DNA of 64,000 nucleotides, from assembly GCA_963665075.1 (NCBI GenBank), contig OY762063.1, positions 1,426,001 to 1,490,000 on the forward strand, written 5' to 3'. The notes under the pieces were generated by a model that made no database searches, was not told where the DNA came from, and worked only from the letters and a program-made list of their open reading frames with translations. The DNA comes from JAPULR01 sp963665075. Lineage in GTDB: Bacteria > Chloroflexota > Dehalococcoidia > Lucifugimonadales > GCA-2712585. Position 1 is the stretch's first letter, and the number at the start of each line of letters is the position of its first letter. Positions 24,462 to 33,090 of the stretch are shown one piece after another. The position numbers and the translations under genes are program-made.

Positions 24462-25481
24462 TTACGCCGCTGGCGTCAGCCCCTCGCCAACGCTCAACAG
24501 CGACGCCAACCGGATGGTCTCCACCATGCTTGTGTGGTCGGCGACTCCCTTCCCGGCGATGTCGAAGGCGGTGCCGTGGTCTACCGAAGCGCGAACGAAG
24601 GGCAAGCCCAGGTTGACGCTTACGCTCTCTTCGAAGCCGTGCACCTTGATAGGGATGTGTCCCTGGTCGTGGTACATCGCCAGCACAACGTCGTAGTCGC
24701 CACGGATGGCCTGATGGAATACGATGTCCGCGGGGATGGGGCCTTGGGCGATGATGCCCCGTTCTTGGGCGTCACGGACGGCGGGGGCGATGGCGACCGC
24801 TTCCTCGTCGCCCAGCAGTCCGCCGTCGCTGGCGTGGGGGTTGAGGGCCGCGGCGGCGATTCGGGGAGTGGAGAAGCCCCATTGTCGGAAGCTGTCGTGG
24901 GTCAATTCCAGCATATCAAGGACGCGCTCACGGGTGACGTAATCGCAGGCCACCCTCAGAGAGCGGTGGGTGGTCAGGTGGACGACGCGAAGGCTGCCGG
25001 AGATGAGCATGGTGGCTACTTTAGTCACACCCGTTATCTCCTGAAGCAACTCCATGTGCCCGATGGCCTTGTATCCGGCAAGGCTGGCGGCTTCCTTGTT
25101 TACCGGAGCGGTTGCAATAGCCTTGACGCTTCCTTCCAAGGCCAGATGGGCTGCGGTGGTGACCCACTCCATCGCCGCACGTCCGCAGGGAGGGGATATT
25201 CTCCCAACGGTAATTTCCTGCTGTTCCAGGTTTTGCGGGTCGATAATGTTGACCAGCGCCGGGTCGTCTCTCCCCTGTCCCGGCACTTCAATGGAGTGAG
25301 CACGAAGGGGCGCGCCGGTGAGGGCAAGTGCGTCTTCCAAGGCTGGCAGGCTACCTACAACCAAAGGTCGGCAGAGGTTGTGCACGTCCGGTTCCGCCAA
25401 CGCCTTGACGATGACCTCCGGGCCGATGCCGCAGGGGTCTCCCATCGTGATAGCAATGACGGGCCTTTCCGGGTTCGCCAT
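24462..25481 (-). CDS. pdxA: PdxA family 4-hydroxythreonine-4-phosphate dehydrogenase
   Basis: A 339-aa PdxA-family NAD-dependent decarboxylating dehydrogenase. MGDPCGIGPEVIVKAL opens the protein. IATAPVNKEAASLAGYKAIG, then GHMELLQEITG carries a metal-ligand His, and AMYHDQGHIPIKVHGF and VDHGTAFDIAGKG complete the active site. In vitamin B6 synthesis it oxidises 4-phosphohydroxy-L-threonine; PdxA2-like relatives act on other substrates. With no pdxJ nearby, either role is possible. It is 18 nt from the nrdJ stop. Confidence 0.85.
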   Translation of the reverse strand: MANPERPVIAITMGDPCGIGPEVIVKALAEPDVHNLCRPLVVGSLPALEDALALTGAPLRAHSIEVPGQGRDDPALVNIIDPQNLEQQEITVGRISPPCGRAAMEWVTTAAHLALEGSVKAIATAPVNKEAASLAGYKAIGHMELLQEITGVTKVATMLISGSLRVVHLTTHRSLRVACDYVTRERVLDMLELTHDSFRQWGFSTPRIAAAALNPHASDGGLLGDEEAVAIAPAVRDAQERGIIAQGPIPADIVFHQAIRGDYDVVLAMYHDQGHIPIKVHGFEESVSVNLGLPFVRASVDHGTAFDIAGKGVADHTSMVETIRLASLLSVGEGLTPAA

Positions 25482-25499
25482 CGGCCCCTCAGTCCGGCG

Positions 25500-27743
25500 C
25501 TATTCGCACCGGTTCCAGCCGCAGGAGAGGCAGGCCTGGCAGCCCTCCTGGAAGATGGTCAACCCGTTGCACTCAGGGCACCGGGAGGCGTTGTCCGGCA
25601 GGTGCACGCCGTTCCCATTGATCGCCTTGGGCTGGGGCATCCCTGCGGTCTCCATTTGGAGTTGGGTGGCGTAGGACTTACGACCCTGACCGCGGATGGA
25701 GCCGGGGATGTGACGTTCCAGCGCCAGCGCCACGGCGTCGGCAGGGGATCCCACTAGGATGCCCTGGTCCCAGGCGGGGGTGCTGGTGATTCCCTTAAGC
25801 TGGTCTACGATGTCATTGGAGTCGATGCCGGAACGGAGGGCCAGTGAGATGAGGCGGGAGATGGCCTCCATAGCGGCCGACTCGTAACCGCCTGCCTTGC
25901 CCAGGGTGGAGAAGACCTCGAAAGGCCTGCCCTCTTCGTCGAAGTTGATGGTCACGAACATGTTGCCGTGGCCGGTTCGCACGCGCTCCGTGACTCCCCG
26001 CATCTGGGTGGGCCGAGGCCGCACGACGAGCTTGGTAAGCACGGGCGTTTCGGCGAGCTGCTCGCTCTTGTCCGATTGCACCTCCAGCACCTGGGTGGGC
26101 TTGGAGCCGTCCCGGTAGATGGTGATGCCGATGCAGTTGGAGCCGTAGGCCATCCGGTAGGCCTTCTGGACGTCTTCCCGCTCGGCGTCGTTGGCCATGT
26201 TGATGGTCTTGCTGACGGCCAGGTCCGTGTGCTTCTGATACACGGCCTGCATATTCACGTGGGCCTTGTAGTCGATTTCCAGAGAAGTCTTGAAGAGTTC
26301 CTTCACATGGAGAGGAACGGCGTCGGCGTTCTGCACGGAGCCGGTGCGGGCCACTTCGTCCATTAACTCCTCGCTGTAGTAGCCGCCGGCCTTCGCCATT
26401 TCGACGAAGTAGGGGTTGACCTCCCGCAGCTGCTTCCCGTCCAGCACGTTCTTGACGAAGGCGACGGCGAAGATGGGCTCTATGCCGCTGGAACCGCCGG
26501 CGATGACGCTGATGGTGCCCGTGGGCGCGATGCAGGTGCGCGTGGAGTTTCGGATGGGTATTTCTTCCTGGCAAGCCGGATACGCGCCTCGCTCTTTGGC
26601 CAGTTCTATGGAGGTCTCGCGGGCCACGCGGTTGATGGTGCCCATCACCCGGTCGGCAACGTCCAGCGCTTCGGGAGACTCATAGGGTATGCCCATCTTT
26701 ATCAGCGCATCGTGCCAGCCCATGACTCCCAGGCCGATCTTGCGCGTCTTCTCGACGGCGTCCTTCACTTCCTGGATGGGGAAGTGGTTGACGGTGACGA
26801 CGTTGTCGAGGAAGCGGGTGGCAGTGCGGGTGGTCGCCGCCAACCCGTCGTAGTCGAAGACGCCGTTATCGACGAACTGCGCCAGGTTCAGGGAGCCGAG
26901 GTTGCAGGCCTCGAAGCCGAGGAGGGGAACTTCCCCGCACGGGTTGGTGCTGTCCAGGCTGCCCAGATGGGGCGTCGGGTTGTTCCGGTTGGCCTCATCA
27001 ATAAAGTACAGGCCGGGGTCGCCCGTCTGCCAGGCGGAGTCGATTATCTCGTCCCATATCCGGCGGGCGGGAACAGTGCGAACCACCTTTTCGCTGGAAG
27101 GGTCGATGAGGTCCCAATCCATGTCCCGGTCCACGGCCTGCATGAAATCGTCGGTAATCGCCACGGAAACGTTGAAGTTCTGCGCGTCCTTATTCGTGTC
27201 CTTCATGTGGATGAAGTCGAAGATTTCGGGATGGCTGACGCTCAGGATGCCCATGTTCGCGCCGTGGCGCTTGCCGCCCTGGGTAATCATGTCGCTCAGG
27301 GCGCTCAGCATCTTCAGGACGGCTACGGCGCCGCAAGCCTTGCCGTGGGTGGTGGAGATGCGGCTGCCGCGGGAGCGCAGCTTGGAGAAGGCGTAGCCGA
27401 TGCCGCCGCCGAACTTCTGAATCATGGCGGAAGTGGACGCCGCCTTCATTATGCTCTCCATAGTGTCTTCCACGGGGATGACGAAGCAGGCGGAGAGGGT
27501 GCCCTGGCCCGTGCCGGCGTTGAAAAGGGTGGGCGAGTTGGGCATGAAGCGGCAGGAGGCCATCAGATCGTAGAATTCCTGGGCCCAGTAGTCGCGGTTC
27601 TGGACCGCGAAGGGGCTGGGGTTTTCCGGTTCGGCGATGGCGTTCGCCACCCGCCAAAAGAGGTCTTCCGGCGTTTCGTCCCCCAGCAGGTAGCGAGTCT
27701 TGAGGACGATTTCAGCGTTCTTCGTGAGTTGTAGGGTCGTCAT
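25500..27743 (-). CDS. nrdJ: Adenosylcobalamin-dependent (class II) ribonucleotide reductase
   Basis: A 747-aa class II RNR making deoxynucleotides with a B12-derived radical. The barrel core is complete: RFMPNSPTLFNAGT, SACFVIPVEDTME with the first redox Cys, KFGGGIGYAFSKLR, NPCGEVPLLGFEACNLGSLN with the catalytic and radical cysteines, and CIAPTGTISVIAGGSSGIEP. The C-terminus ends in a zinc-ribbon-like CPECN...CQACLSCGWNRCE, the usual vitamin B12-dependent RNR tail. It is the last gene of an nrdR-wHTH-nrdJ run, so NrdR control is likely. Confidence 0.95.
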   Translation of the reverse strand: MTTLQLTKNAEIVLKTRYLLGDETPEDLFWRVANAIAEPENPSPFAVQNRDYWAQEFYDLMASCRFMPNSPTLFNAGTGQGTLSACFVIPVEDTMESIMKAASTSAMIQKFGGGIGYAFSKLRSRGSRISTTHGKACGAVAVLKMLSALSDMITQGGKRHGANMGILSVSHPEIFDFIHMKDTNKDAQNFNVSVAITDDFMQAVDRDMDWDLIDPSSEKVVRTVPARRIWDEIIDSAWQTGDPGLYFIDEANRNNPTPHLGSLDSTNPCGEVPLLGFEACNLGSLNLAQFVDNGVFDYDGLAATTRTATRFLDNVVTVNHFPIQEVKDAVEKTRKIGLGVMGWHDALIKMGIPYESPEALDVADRVMGTINRVARETSIELAKERGAYPACQEEIPIRNSTRTCIAPTGTISVIAGGSSGIEPIFAVAFVKNVLDGKQLREVNPYFVEMAKAGGYYSEELMDEVARTGSVQNADAVPLHVKELFKTSLEIDYKAHVNMQAVYQKHTDLAVSKTINMANDAEREDVQKAYRMAYGSNCIGITIYRDGSKPTQVLEVQSDKSEQLAETPVLTKLVVRPRPTQMRGVTERVRTGHGNMFVTINFDEEGRPFEVFSTLGKAGGYESAAMEAISRLISLALRSGIDSNDIVDQLKGITSTPAWDQGILVGSPADAVALALERHIPGSIRGQGRKSYATQLQMETAGMPQPKAINGNGVHLPDNASRCPECNGLTIFQEGCQACLSCGWNRCE

Positions 27744-27809
27744 GGCTTCCTTTCTGAATTTTGAAAATAGTAATAGTGCGTGGGAACGGTTCCCTCGATT
27801 CCAAACGGA

Positions 27810-28067
27810 CTAGTTGACGTAGATGGCGCTGGTTATGCCGTTGGCCAGGTGGTCCCTGCCACTCGTCAGACGATACACGTACTGGGACTTGCGGATGCGA
27901 CGGCTGAGGACCCGATGACGCCGCATAAGCTCCAGAGAGCGGGTGGCCTGGGAGTAGCTGATCTTCAGCGCCTTTGCCAGCTGACTGCGGGTGATTCCCT
28001 CCTCGGGAACCACCAGGGGAATGAGCGCGTCTATGGCCGATGCCTGTTTGTTGCTTCCTCTTTTCAA
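27810..28067 (-). CDS. Winged-helix DNA-binding protein between nrdR and nrdJ
   Basis: An 85-aa protein with one helix-turn-helix: GITRSQLAKALKISYSQATR, then SLELMRRHRVLSRRIRKSQYVY as recognition helix and wing. The start is TTG behind AGGTG. It is not a known partner of RNR operons as far as I can tell. Its position between NrdR and NrdJ, 23 nt and 66 nt away, suggests a second regulator of deoxynucleotide supply. It lacks any effector domain. Confidence 0.65.
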   Translation of the reverse strand: MKRGSNKQASAIDALIPLVVPEEGITRSQLAKALKISYSQATRSLELMRRHRVLSRRIRKSQYVYRLTSGRDHLANGITSAIYVN

Positions 28068-28090
28068 GTGACTACACCTGTAAATAATTG

Positions 28091-28654
28091 CTAGGGTTTC
28101 CCGTTGTTTGATCCCCTGGAGCGTCGCCTGGCCTTAGCTCCGGCCCTCCTGGGCTTGGCGGGCGCCTGGTCTATCAGCGTAAGCTGGATGGAGTCCTGCG
28201 GTTCGCCTTCCCGCTTCCTGAGGTCTTCCACCACCTGCTCGAAACTCTCCAAGTCTTGGAAGTCCCTGTACACGCTTGTCCAACGGACGTAAGCGATCCA
28301 GTCCAGCCTGCGGAGATGCTCCATGACCATTTCGCCGATGGCGACGGTCGGCGCGTCCGGGCGTCCCAGGGAGTGAAGCTGCCGCTCCACGTCCTGCACA
28401 ATCCGGTCGATGGTGCGGGAGGGGATGGGGCGCTTGGCGCAGGCGGTTAGAATGCTGGAGAGCAGCTTGCTCCTGTCGAATTCCTGCCTCTGCCCGTCCC
28501 GCTTCAACACGTGAAGCTGCACCGCCTCGATGCGTTCGTAGGTAGTGAAGCGGTGGCCGCAGGCGGCGCACTCCCGCCGCCGGCGGATGCTGTCTTCCGC
28601 CGAGCGGGAATCTGTGACTTTCGAGTCTGCGCCGTTGCAGTATGGGCATTGCAC
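28091..28654 (-). CDS. nrdR: Transcriptional repressor NrdR
   Basis: NrdR senses ATP/dATP through an ATP-cone and represses ribonucleotide reductase genes. The zinc ribbon QCPYCNGADSKVTDSR with RRRRECAACGHRFTTYER is intact, followed by the ATP-cone (VLKRDGQRQEFDRSKLL to VAIGEMVMEHLRRLDWIAYV). At 187 aa it has an extra basic C-terminus (KPRRAGAKARRRSRG). The start is GTG. A NrdR-box-like site lies upstream at 28798-28813, consistent with autorepression of the nrdR-wHTH-nrdJ unit. Confidence 0.95.
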   Translation of the reverse strand: MQCPYCNGADSKVTDSRSAEDSIRRRRECAACGHRFTTYERIEAVQLHVLKRDGQRQEFDRSKLLSSILTACAKRPIPSRTIDRIVQDVERQLHSLGRPDAPTVAIGEMVMEHLRRLDWIAYVRWTSVYRDFQDLESFEQVVEDLRKREGEPQDSIQLTLIDQAPAKPRRAGAKARRRSRGSNNGKP

Positions 28655-28764
28655 TGTGCGGTCCCAGCGGTACGCTCCTGGATGGATTCAAGGCCGCACC
28701 TTCTCCCGCGGTGGCGAATCGGCTCCGGACGCGCAACGGCTGAAACGCTGCACGGCGTAGAAAC

Positions 28765-28813
28765 CATGTCTATATGGGGTATAGAGGCGGCGTGAAAACA
28801 CAATATATAGTAG
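28765..28813 (-). promoter_or_regulatory. Probable NrdR boxes
   Basis: ACACAATATATAGTAG at 28798-28813 fits the NrdR consensus acaCwAtATaTwgtgt at 14 of 16 positions. A weaker site with a TATAT core (28765-28780) is about 33 bp away, near three helical turns, the usual spacing of paired NrdR boxes. They lie 110-160 nt before nrdR. Confidence 0.6.
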
Positions 28814-29021
28814 ACAGCCTTAACGTGCAAGCGTTTTGTGGCACTTATTATGGCGGCTGTTTTGGATGGTGTTTTAAGAGTTAGGAATAAGTGGGTTGTG
28901 TTAAGTGGCGTGAAATGATGGGTGGATGTGGTGGGGTGTGCGGGATTGGCTGGGGTGATGATGGGAGAGGGGCGGTTCGCGAACCGCCCCTGCAAGTTGG
29001 GACAAGGGAGGGAAGTTTCGG
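28814..29021. repeat. Gene-free interval with a 22-bp palindrome
   Basis: The interval has no supportable gene. GGGGCGGTTCGCGAACCGCC (28971-28990), completed by CC at 28991-28992, is a perfect palindrome and matches the core of the element at 59898-59935. The remaining sequence 28814-28970 shows nothing recognisable. Confidence 0.6.
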
Positions 29022-29060
29022 AAAAATCGAGAGGCCCCGACGCTAGCGTCGGGGCCTCGG
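29022..29060 (-). terminator. Rho-independent terminator after ftsZ
   Basis: The minus strand has GAGGCCCCGACG-CTAG-CGTCGGGGCCTC, a 12-bp G/C-rich stem with a 4-nt loop, followed by TCGATTTTTC. It lies about 100 nt past the ftsZ stop and ends the rsmH-ftsA-ftsZ unit. Confidence 0.85.
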
Positions 29061-29155
29061 TGGATTCCCAGGTGTCTTGGGTTTCCGCTACAACTGGCTA
29101 GTAGTCCTTAAACCCTGGGAACATTCCTCGGAAAGCAAGGAACCAGGGGCGCTTC

Positions 29156-30304
29156 CTAGCCGAAGATCCCACGGGAGCGGGAAGCCTGCTCCTTGCGCAG
29201 GAAGCTGGGAACGTCCAGGTCGTCGCCGGTCTGGCTCACGCTCTGGCGAAGAAGGTTCCGCAACTCTTCCTGGCGCTGGACCATGTTCTCCTCGGGCATG
29301 GGGAAGGATGCCGCCACTAGGGTTATCTTCACTTCGTCGGTAAGCTTCGGATCCTTGACGGTGCCGAAGATGACGTTCGCTTCGGGGTCGGCCAGCTCTT
29401 CGATGACGCTGGAGGCCTGCTGTATCTCGCGCAGCGACAGGGAAGGCCCGCCGGTCATCACGAACAGGATCCTCTTGGCGCCTTCGATGGCTATGTCGAG
29501 CAAAGGACTCTTGGTTGCCATGCGAGCGGCGTCGAGGGCCCGGTTCTCGCCGGAGCCGGAGCCGATGGCCAGCCAGGCCGGGCCGGCGTTCAGCATGATC
29601 GCCCGCACGTCCGCGAAGTCTACGTTGATCTCGCCGGTGACCATGACCACTTCGGCGATGGCCTGGATACCGTGCTGGAGGACGGAGTCCGCCAGGCGAA
29701 GGGCGTCGTCCCAGGAAACGGTCTGGTTTTCCCTCTGACGCTCCATGTCCAGCAGCTTGTCGTTGGGAATCGTGATGACGGTGTCCACGTGATCCTGCAA
29801 GCGCAGAAGCCCCTCGTCCGCGTTCTTGCGGCGGGTCCGCACCTCGAAGGAGAAGGGACGGGAGACGACGGCAACGGTAAGCGCGCCGGACTCCTTGGCT
29901 ATCTGCGCGACCACGGGGATGGCGCCGGTGCCGGTGCCTCCGCCCATGCCGCAGGCCAGGAAGACCATGTCCGCGCCCTGGCATACCTGCTCCAGCTTCT
30001 CGCGGCTCTCCTCGGCTGCCTGTCGGCCAACGTCGGGATTCCCGCCGGCGCCCAGGCCGCGGGTCAGCGACTGGCCGATGGCCAGCTTGTTCGGCACGTC
30101 CAGCAACGCCAGGTGCTGGGCGTCCGTGTTGATGGCGAAGTACTCCACGCCGGCGACCCGGTCGCTGAACATCCGGTTAACGGCGTTGCTGCCGCCGCCG
30201 CCTACTCCGACTATTCGGATGACGGGATTGCCGTAAGGCTTGCCCTCGGGTAGTGAAAAGACCGAACCCTGGCCCTCCACTTGATGGTCTGTATGGTGAT
30301 CCAT
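29156..30304 (-). CDS. ftsZ: Cell division protein FtsZ
   Basis: A 382-aa tubulin-like GTPase that polymerises into the division ring. IVGVGGGGSNAVNRM starts the nucleotide-binding domain, MGGGTGTGAIPVVAQIA is the tubulin signature, and the T7 region and C-terminal GTPase-activating domain follow (VIFGTVKDPKLTDEVKIT). The linker is short, and the C-terminal peptide is VPSFLRKEQASRSRGIFG, a diverged form of the conserved DIPxFLR tail that binds FtsA. It is directly downstream of ftsA, with a strong terminator behind. Confidence 0.97.
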   Translation of the reverse strand: MDHHTDHQVEGQGSVFSLPEGKPYGNPVIRIVGVGGGGSNAVNRMFSDRVAGVEYFAINTDAQHLALLDVPNKLAIGQSLTRGLGAGGNPDVGRQAAEESREKLEQVCQGADMVFLACGMGGGTGTGAIPVVAQIAKESGALTVAVVSRPFSFEVRTRRKNADEGLLRLQDHVDTVITIPNDKLLDMERQRENQTVSWDDALRLADSVLQHGIQAIAEVVMVTGEINVDFADVRAIMLNAGPAWLAIGSGSGENRALDAARMATKSPLLDIAIEGAKRILFVMTGGPSLSLREIQQASSVIEELADPEANVIFGTVKDPKLTDEVKITLVAASFPMPEENMVQRQEELRNLLRQSVSQTGDDLDVPSFLRKEQASRSRGIFG

Positions 30305-30347
30305 GACTCCTCCTCTAAATTATTTTTGGTTTCCCCTTTGGATTTGG

Positions 30348-31592
30348 TTACTTGACTTTGACGGCCTTCTTGATCCGCTGGAATAAGGCCTTGGATCCGC
30401 GCGCGGGTCCGAACTCGGCCCGACTCTTGTTGAATACCCCCGTCCGGTCCTGGTGCTTGATGCCCCAGAGCAGCAGCCCTATCACCGTCGAGAAGGCGTG
30501 CTGGTTGTGCTCCGGGCTGAACCCCCGTATGCCCATCGGAGCGGCGATGCGAACCGGGCAGGCCAGAACCTCGGCGGCCATCTGCTGGAAGCCGGGAATC
30601 CTTGCAGTCCCGCCGGTTATGACCACACCTCCGGGCGGCAGGCGGCGCAACCCCGCCTGTTGAGCCCTTAGCATGATCAGCCCCAGGGTCTCCTGCAACC
30701 GATCAATCAAAGGCTTGCACAAGGTGGACCTGCGAATCAGCCTGCGGGATTGACCCTGGAAGCTGGGCAGCATCACTTCCTCGCCGGCTTGTTCGATGTC
30801 AGGGGCCGCGTGTCCCCACTTCTCCTTGAGTTCCTCTGCGAAGTAGTACGGCATCCCCAGAGCGACGGAAAGGTCCCGCGTCAACTGGTTGCCACCCACC
30901 GGAATCGAGGTGTCGAACCAGAGGCTGCCGTCTTTGAAGATGGCCAGGTCCGTAGTGCCCGCGCCTATGTCGGCCAGCACGACCCCCATCTCCTTCTCAT
31001 CCTGGAACAGCGTGGCCTCGGCGGAGGCAAGCGAAGACAGAACCACGTCCCGAACGGGGACGTTGCAGTCCTCCACCGCGTGGATGGTCTGCCGTATCGC
31101 GTCCCGGTCTGCCATTACCACGTGGGACTCCACCTCGACCCTGCCGGCGTGAAGCCCCAGCGGGCTCCGAACTCCGCGATAGCCGTCCACCACGTAGTTC
31201 ACGGGCATCACGTGGAGAAGCTGCTTGTCCTCCGGTATCTGCGGGTAGGAGCTCTGAACCAGCTGCTCCACGTTCTCCCCGGTTATGGGGTCTCCGTTGG
31301 TGTCGGCGTGGATCACTCCCGTGGTGTTGAAGCAGGCGGTGGAAGCCCCGGCGATGCTGACGTAGGTCCACGGGATACGGTATCCCATGTACCGCTGAGC
31401 TTCGTTAAGAGATGCCTGAACGGCCTCCTGAGCCTCCGCCACGTTGACGATCTGGCCCTTGACCACGCCTTGGGAAGGGACCAAACCCGCGCCCACAATC
31501 TTGAGTTCTCCGTCCGGTCCCACCTGGGCGAGCACGGTGGCGACCTTGCTGGTGCCTATGTCTAGAGCGGTATAAAAGATATCTTTTGCCAT
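30348..31592 (-). CDS. ftsA: Cell division protein FtsA
   Basis: A 414-aa actin-like ATPase that tethers FtsZ to the membrane. TALDIGTSKVATVLAQ (phosphate 1), VLADIGAGTTDLAIFKDG (phosphate 2) and GGVVITGGTARIPGFQQMA (adenosine loop) are visible, with the SHS2/1C domain between. The basic C-terminus (KALFQRIKKAVKVK) is a plausible amphipathic membrane-targeting helix. The ATG at 31592 follows AAAGGAAGG and is preferred to an ATG five codons upstream. It lies between rsmH and ftsZ. Confidence 0.95.
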   Translation of the reverse strand: MAKDIFYTALDIGTSKVATVLAQVGPDGELKIVGAGLVPSQGVVKGQIVNVAEAQEAVQASLNEAQRYMGYRIPWTYVSIAGASTACFNTTGVIHADTNGDPITGENVEQLVQSSYPQIPEDKQLLHVMPVNYVVDGYRGVRSPLGLHAGRVEVESHVVMADRDAIRQTIHAVEDCNVPVRDVVLSSLASAEATLFQDEKEMGVVLADIGAGTTDLAIFKDGSLWFDTSIPVGGNQLTRDLSVALGMPYYFAEELKEKWGHAAPDIEQAGEEVMLPSFQGQSRRLIRRSTLCKPLIDRLQETLGLIMLRAQQAGLRRLPPGGVVITGGTARIPGFQQMAAEVLACPVRIAAPMGIRGFSPEHNQHAFSTVIGLLLWGIKHQDRTGVFNKSRAEFGPARGSKALFQRIKKAVKVK

Positions 31593-31614
31593 GAGCCTTC
31601 CTTTCAACCTGTCG

Positions 31615-32628
31615 CTATGTTGACCAAGCCTTGAGATGTTGTGCAGCCCGCATCCGTGCGCTTCTGCTGCGAGGGTTCCTTACCTTTTCCTCAACCGTTG
31701 GGGTGATGGTTTTCCGATGAACGACGCTCAGCCGCGCCCGATGGTCGCATACGCACTGGACCAGTTCCGGCGGGCATACGCAGTCTTGGGATTCCGTCCT
31801 GAAGGTTTGCTTGACTATCCGATCCTCCAGGCTGTGGTAGCTGATGACGACCAGCCTGCCGCCGGGCTTGAGAGCGTCTACGGCCTGCCGCAGCCCGGTT
31901 CTTAGATTTTCCAACTCTCCGTTGACGGCGATTCGCAGGGCCTGGAAGGTCCGCGTGGCCGGGTGTATGCCGCCGCGGGAAGGGCCTGCCCGCCGAACGA
32001 CCGCCTGGGCCAGGTGAGCGGCGCTTTCGAAGGGCCGATTCTCCACCAAAGCCCTCGCGATGGCGCGTGAACGGCGCTCCTCTCCGTATTCGCGGAGGAT
32101 GCGCGCCAGTTCTTGCTCGCTGCTCCGGTTGACGATGGTCGCCGCCGTTGGCCCCGGCGTGGTCCCGTCGAAGCGCATGTCCAGCGGCTCATCCCGGCGG
32201 AAGCTGAATCCCCGGCCCGACGCCTCCAGTTGGAGGGAGGAGAGGCCCAGGTCGAAGATGATTCCGTCCACAGGGCCGAATTCGTACCGATGGAGAATGT
32301 CGCCCAAGTCGGCGTAGCTGCCGTGGACGAGAGAGAGGCTGTCCTGGAACCGCCCAAGCCTGTTTCGAGCGAAATCGACCGCCTCCGCGTCGGCGTCGAT
32401 GCCAAGCAAACGCCCGCCGGGAAGGCAGTTCTGAAGAATCGCCTCCGCGTGACCGCCGCCGCCGACTGTGCAATCGACGTATCTGCCGCCAGGGCGCGCC
32501 GCCAAAGCGTCGACGGATTCCTTAAGCAGAACCGGCTGGTGAACGAAGGAAACGTCGTCCATTGGCTGACTCAACCCTTCTAAGGCGGCCCCCGGCAGTG
32601 TTGCGGTTCTCACCATGGTAGAGGTCAC
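31615..32628 (-). CDS. rsmH: 16S rRNA (cytosine(1402)-N(4))-methyltransferase RsmH
   Basis: RsmH (MraW) methylates C1402 of 16S rRNA. FVHQPVLLKESVDAL, then YVDCTVGGGGHAEAIL (SAM site), IIFDLGLSSLQLE, RGFSFRRDEPLDMRFD and VISYHSLEDRIVKQTF are family signatures. At 337 aa it has an N-terminal extension; the GTG at 32628 sits 4 nt after AGGAGG, and an ATG at residue 23 is an alternative. No mraZ precedes it; instead there is a structured region. It heads the division cluster. Confidence 0.95.
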   Translation of the reverse strand: MTSTMVRTATLPGAALEGLSQPMDDVSFVHQPVLLKESVDALAARPGGRYVDCTVGGGGHAEAILQNCLPGGRLLGIDADAEAVDFARNRLGRFQDSLSLVHGSYADLGDILHRYEFGPVDGIIFDLGLSSLQLEASGRGFSFRRDEPLDMRFDGTTPGPTAATIVNRSSEQELARILREYGEERRSRAIARALVENRPFESAAHLAQAVVRRAGPSRGGIHPATRTFQALRIAVNGELENLRTGLRQAVDALKPGGRLVVISYHSLEDRIVKQTFRTESQDCVCPPELVQCVCDHRARLSVVHRKTITPTVEEKVRNPRSRSARMRAAQHLKAWST

Positions 32629-32640
32629 CTGGCCTCCTGC

Positions 32641-32815
32641 CCCTATGATCTATGCCCCTGGACTGCCCACTCTTCAGGAACCTTCCCAAGAGTGGCGTTG
32701 CGAGCCTGGCCTCTTCCAACATTCAAGGACTTCCCGCAGGGAAATCCCCGAATTGGTGGCGCCTCCCCATTGGTGGACGCCGTTGCTTGTTTGAAAGAGG
32801 CTCTAACGTCGGCCT
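32641..32815 (-). promoter_or_regulatory. Structured 5' region of rsmH (candidate leader RNA)
   Basis: Read on the minus strand, AAGAGGC/GCCTCTT arms (plus-strand 32795-32801 with 32709-32715) enclose a 6-bp stem (32758-32781, one G-U) and a 9-bp stem with a 3-nt loop (32727-32747, one G-U). A further 8-bp stem CCACTCTT/AAGAGTGG (32667-32695) lies just before the AGGAGG of rsmH. The G-U pairs exist only in the minus-strand transcript. No known riboswitch or T-box motif was recognised. Confidence 0.5.
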
Positions 32816-33090
32816 GCACACCCGCCTTCCCCAAGCAATGTAGGTAAGTTAACATCGGCTTAAACTTTGCTTCAAGTATTTTTCAGATTAGTTTTATGTA
32901 ATTTTCGGAATTTTGCAGCGTTTTATCTGGACGGGCCGATTTTCCGGGCACGGCAACGGAGCAGTCGGACGTTGCGACAGCTTGAAAATGCCTTTGGCTG
33001 ACGGCACGGCGAAAGTTGGAAGGGTTAGTCCGATGGGAGCAAATTGTCCCGCCATTAGAGGGCGTGTTACCATATGCGAAGGAGCGGCTT
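32816..33090. other. Divergent intergenic region
   Basis: A gene-free stretch between the rsmH leader and the MogA-like gene, A/T-rich at 32850-32920. It should hold the divergent promoters, but no convincing -35/-10 pair was fixed. AAGGAG at 33079-33084 is the ribosome binding site of the next gene. Confidence 0.4.

Noticed and set aside
28971..28992. Palindrome as ftsZ terminator
   Set aside because: It lacks a U-tract and belongs to a dispersed repeat family; the stem at 29031-29058 with TCGATTTTTC is the better terminator.
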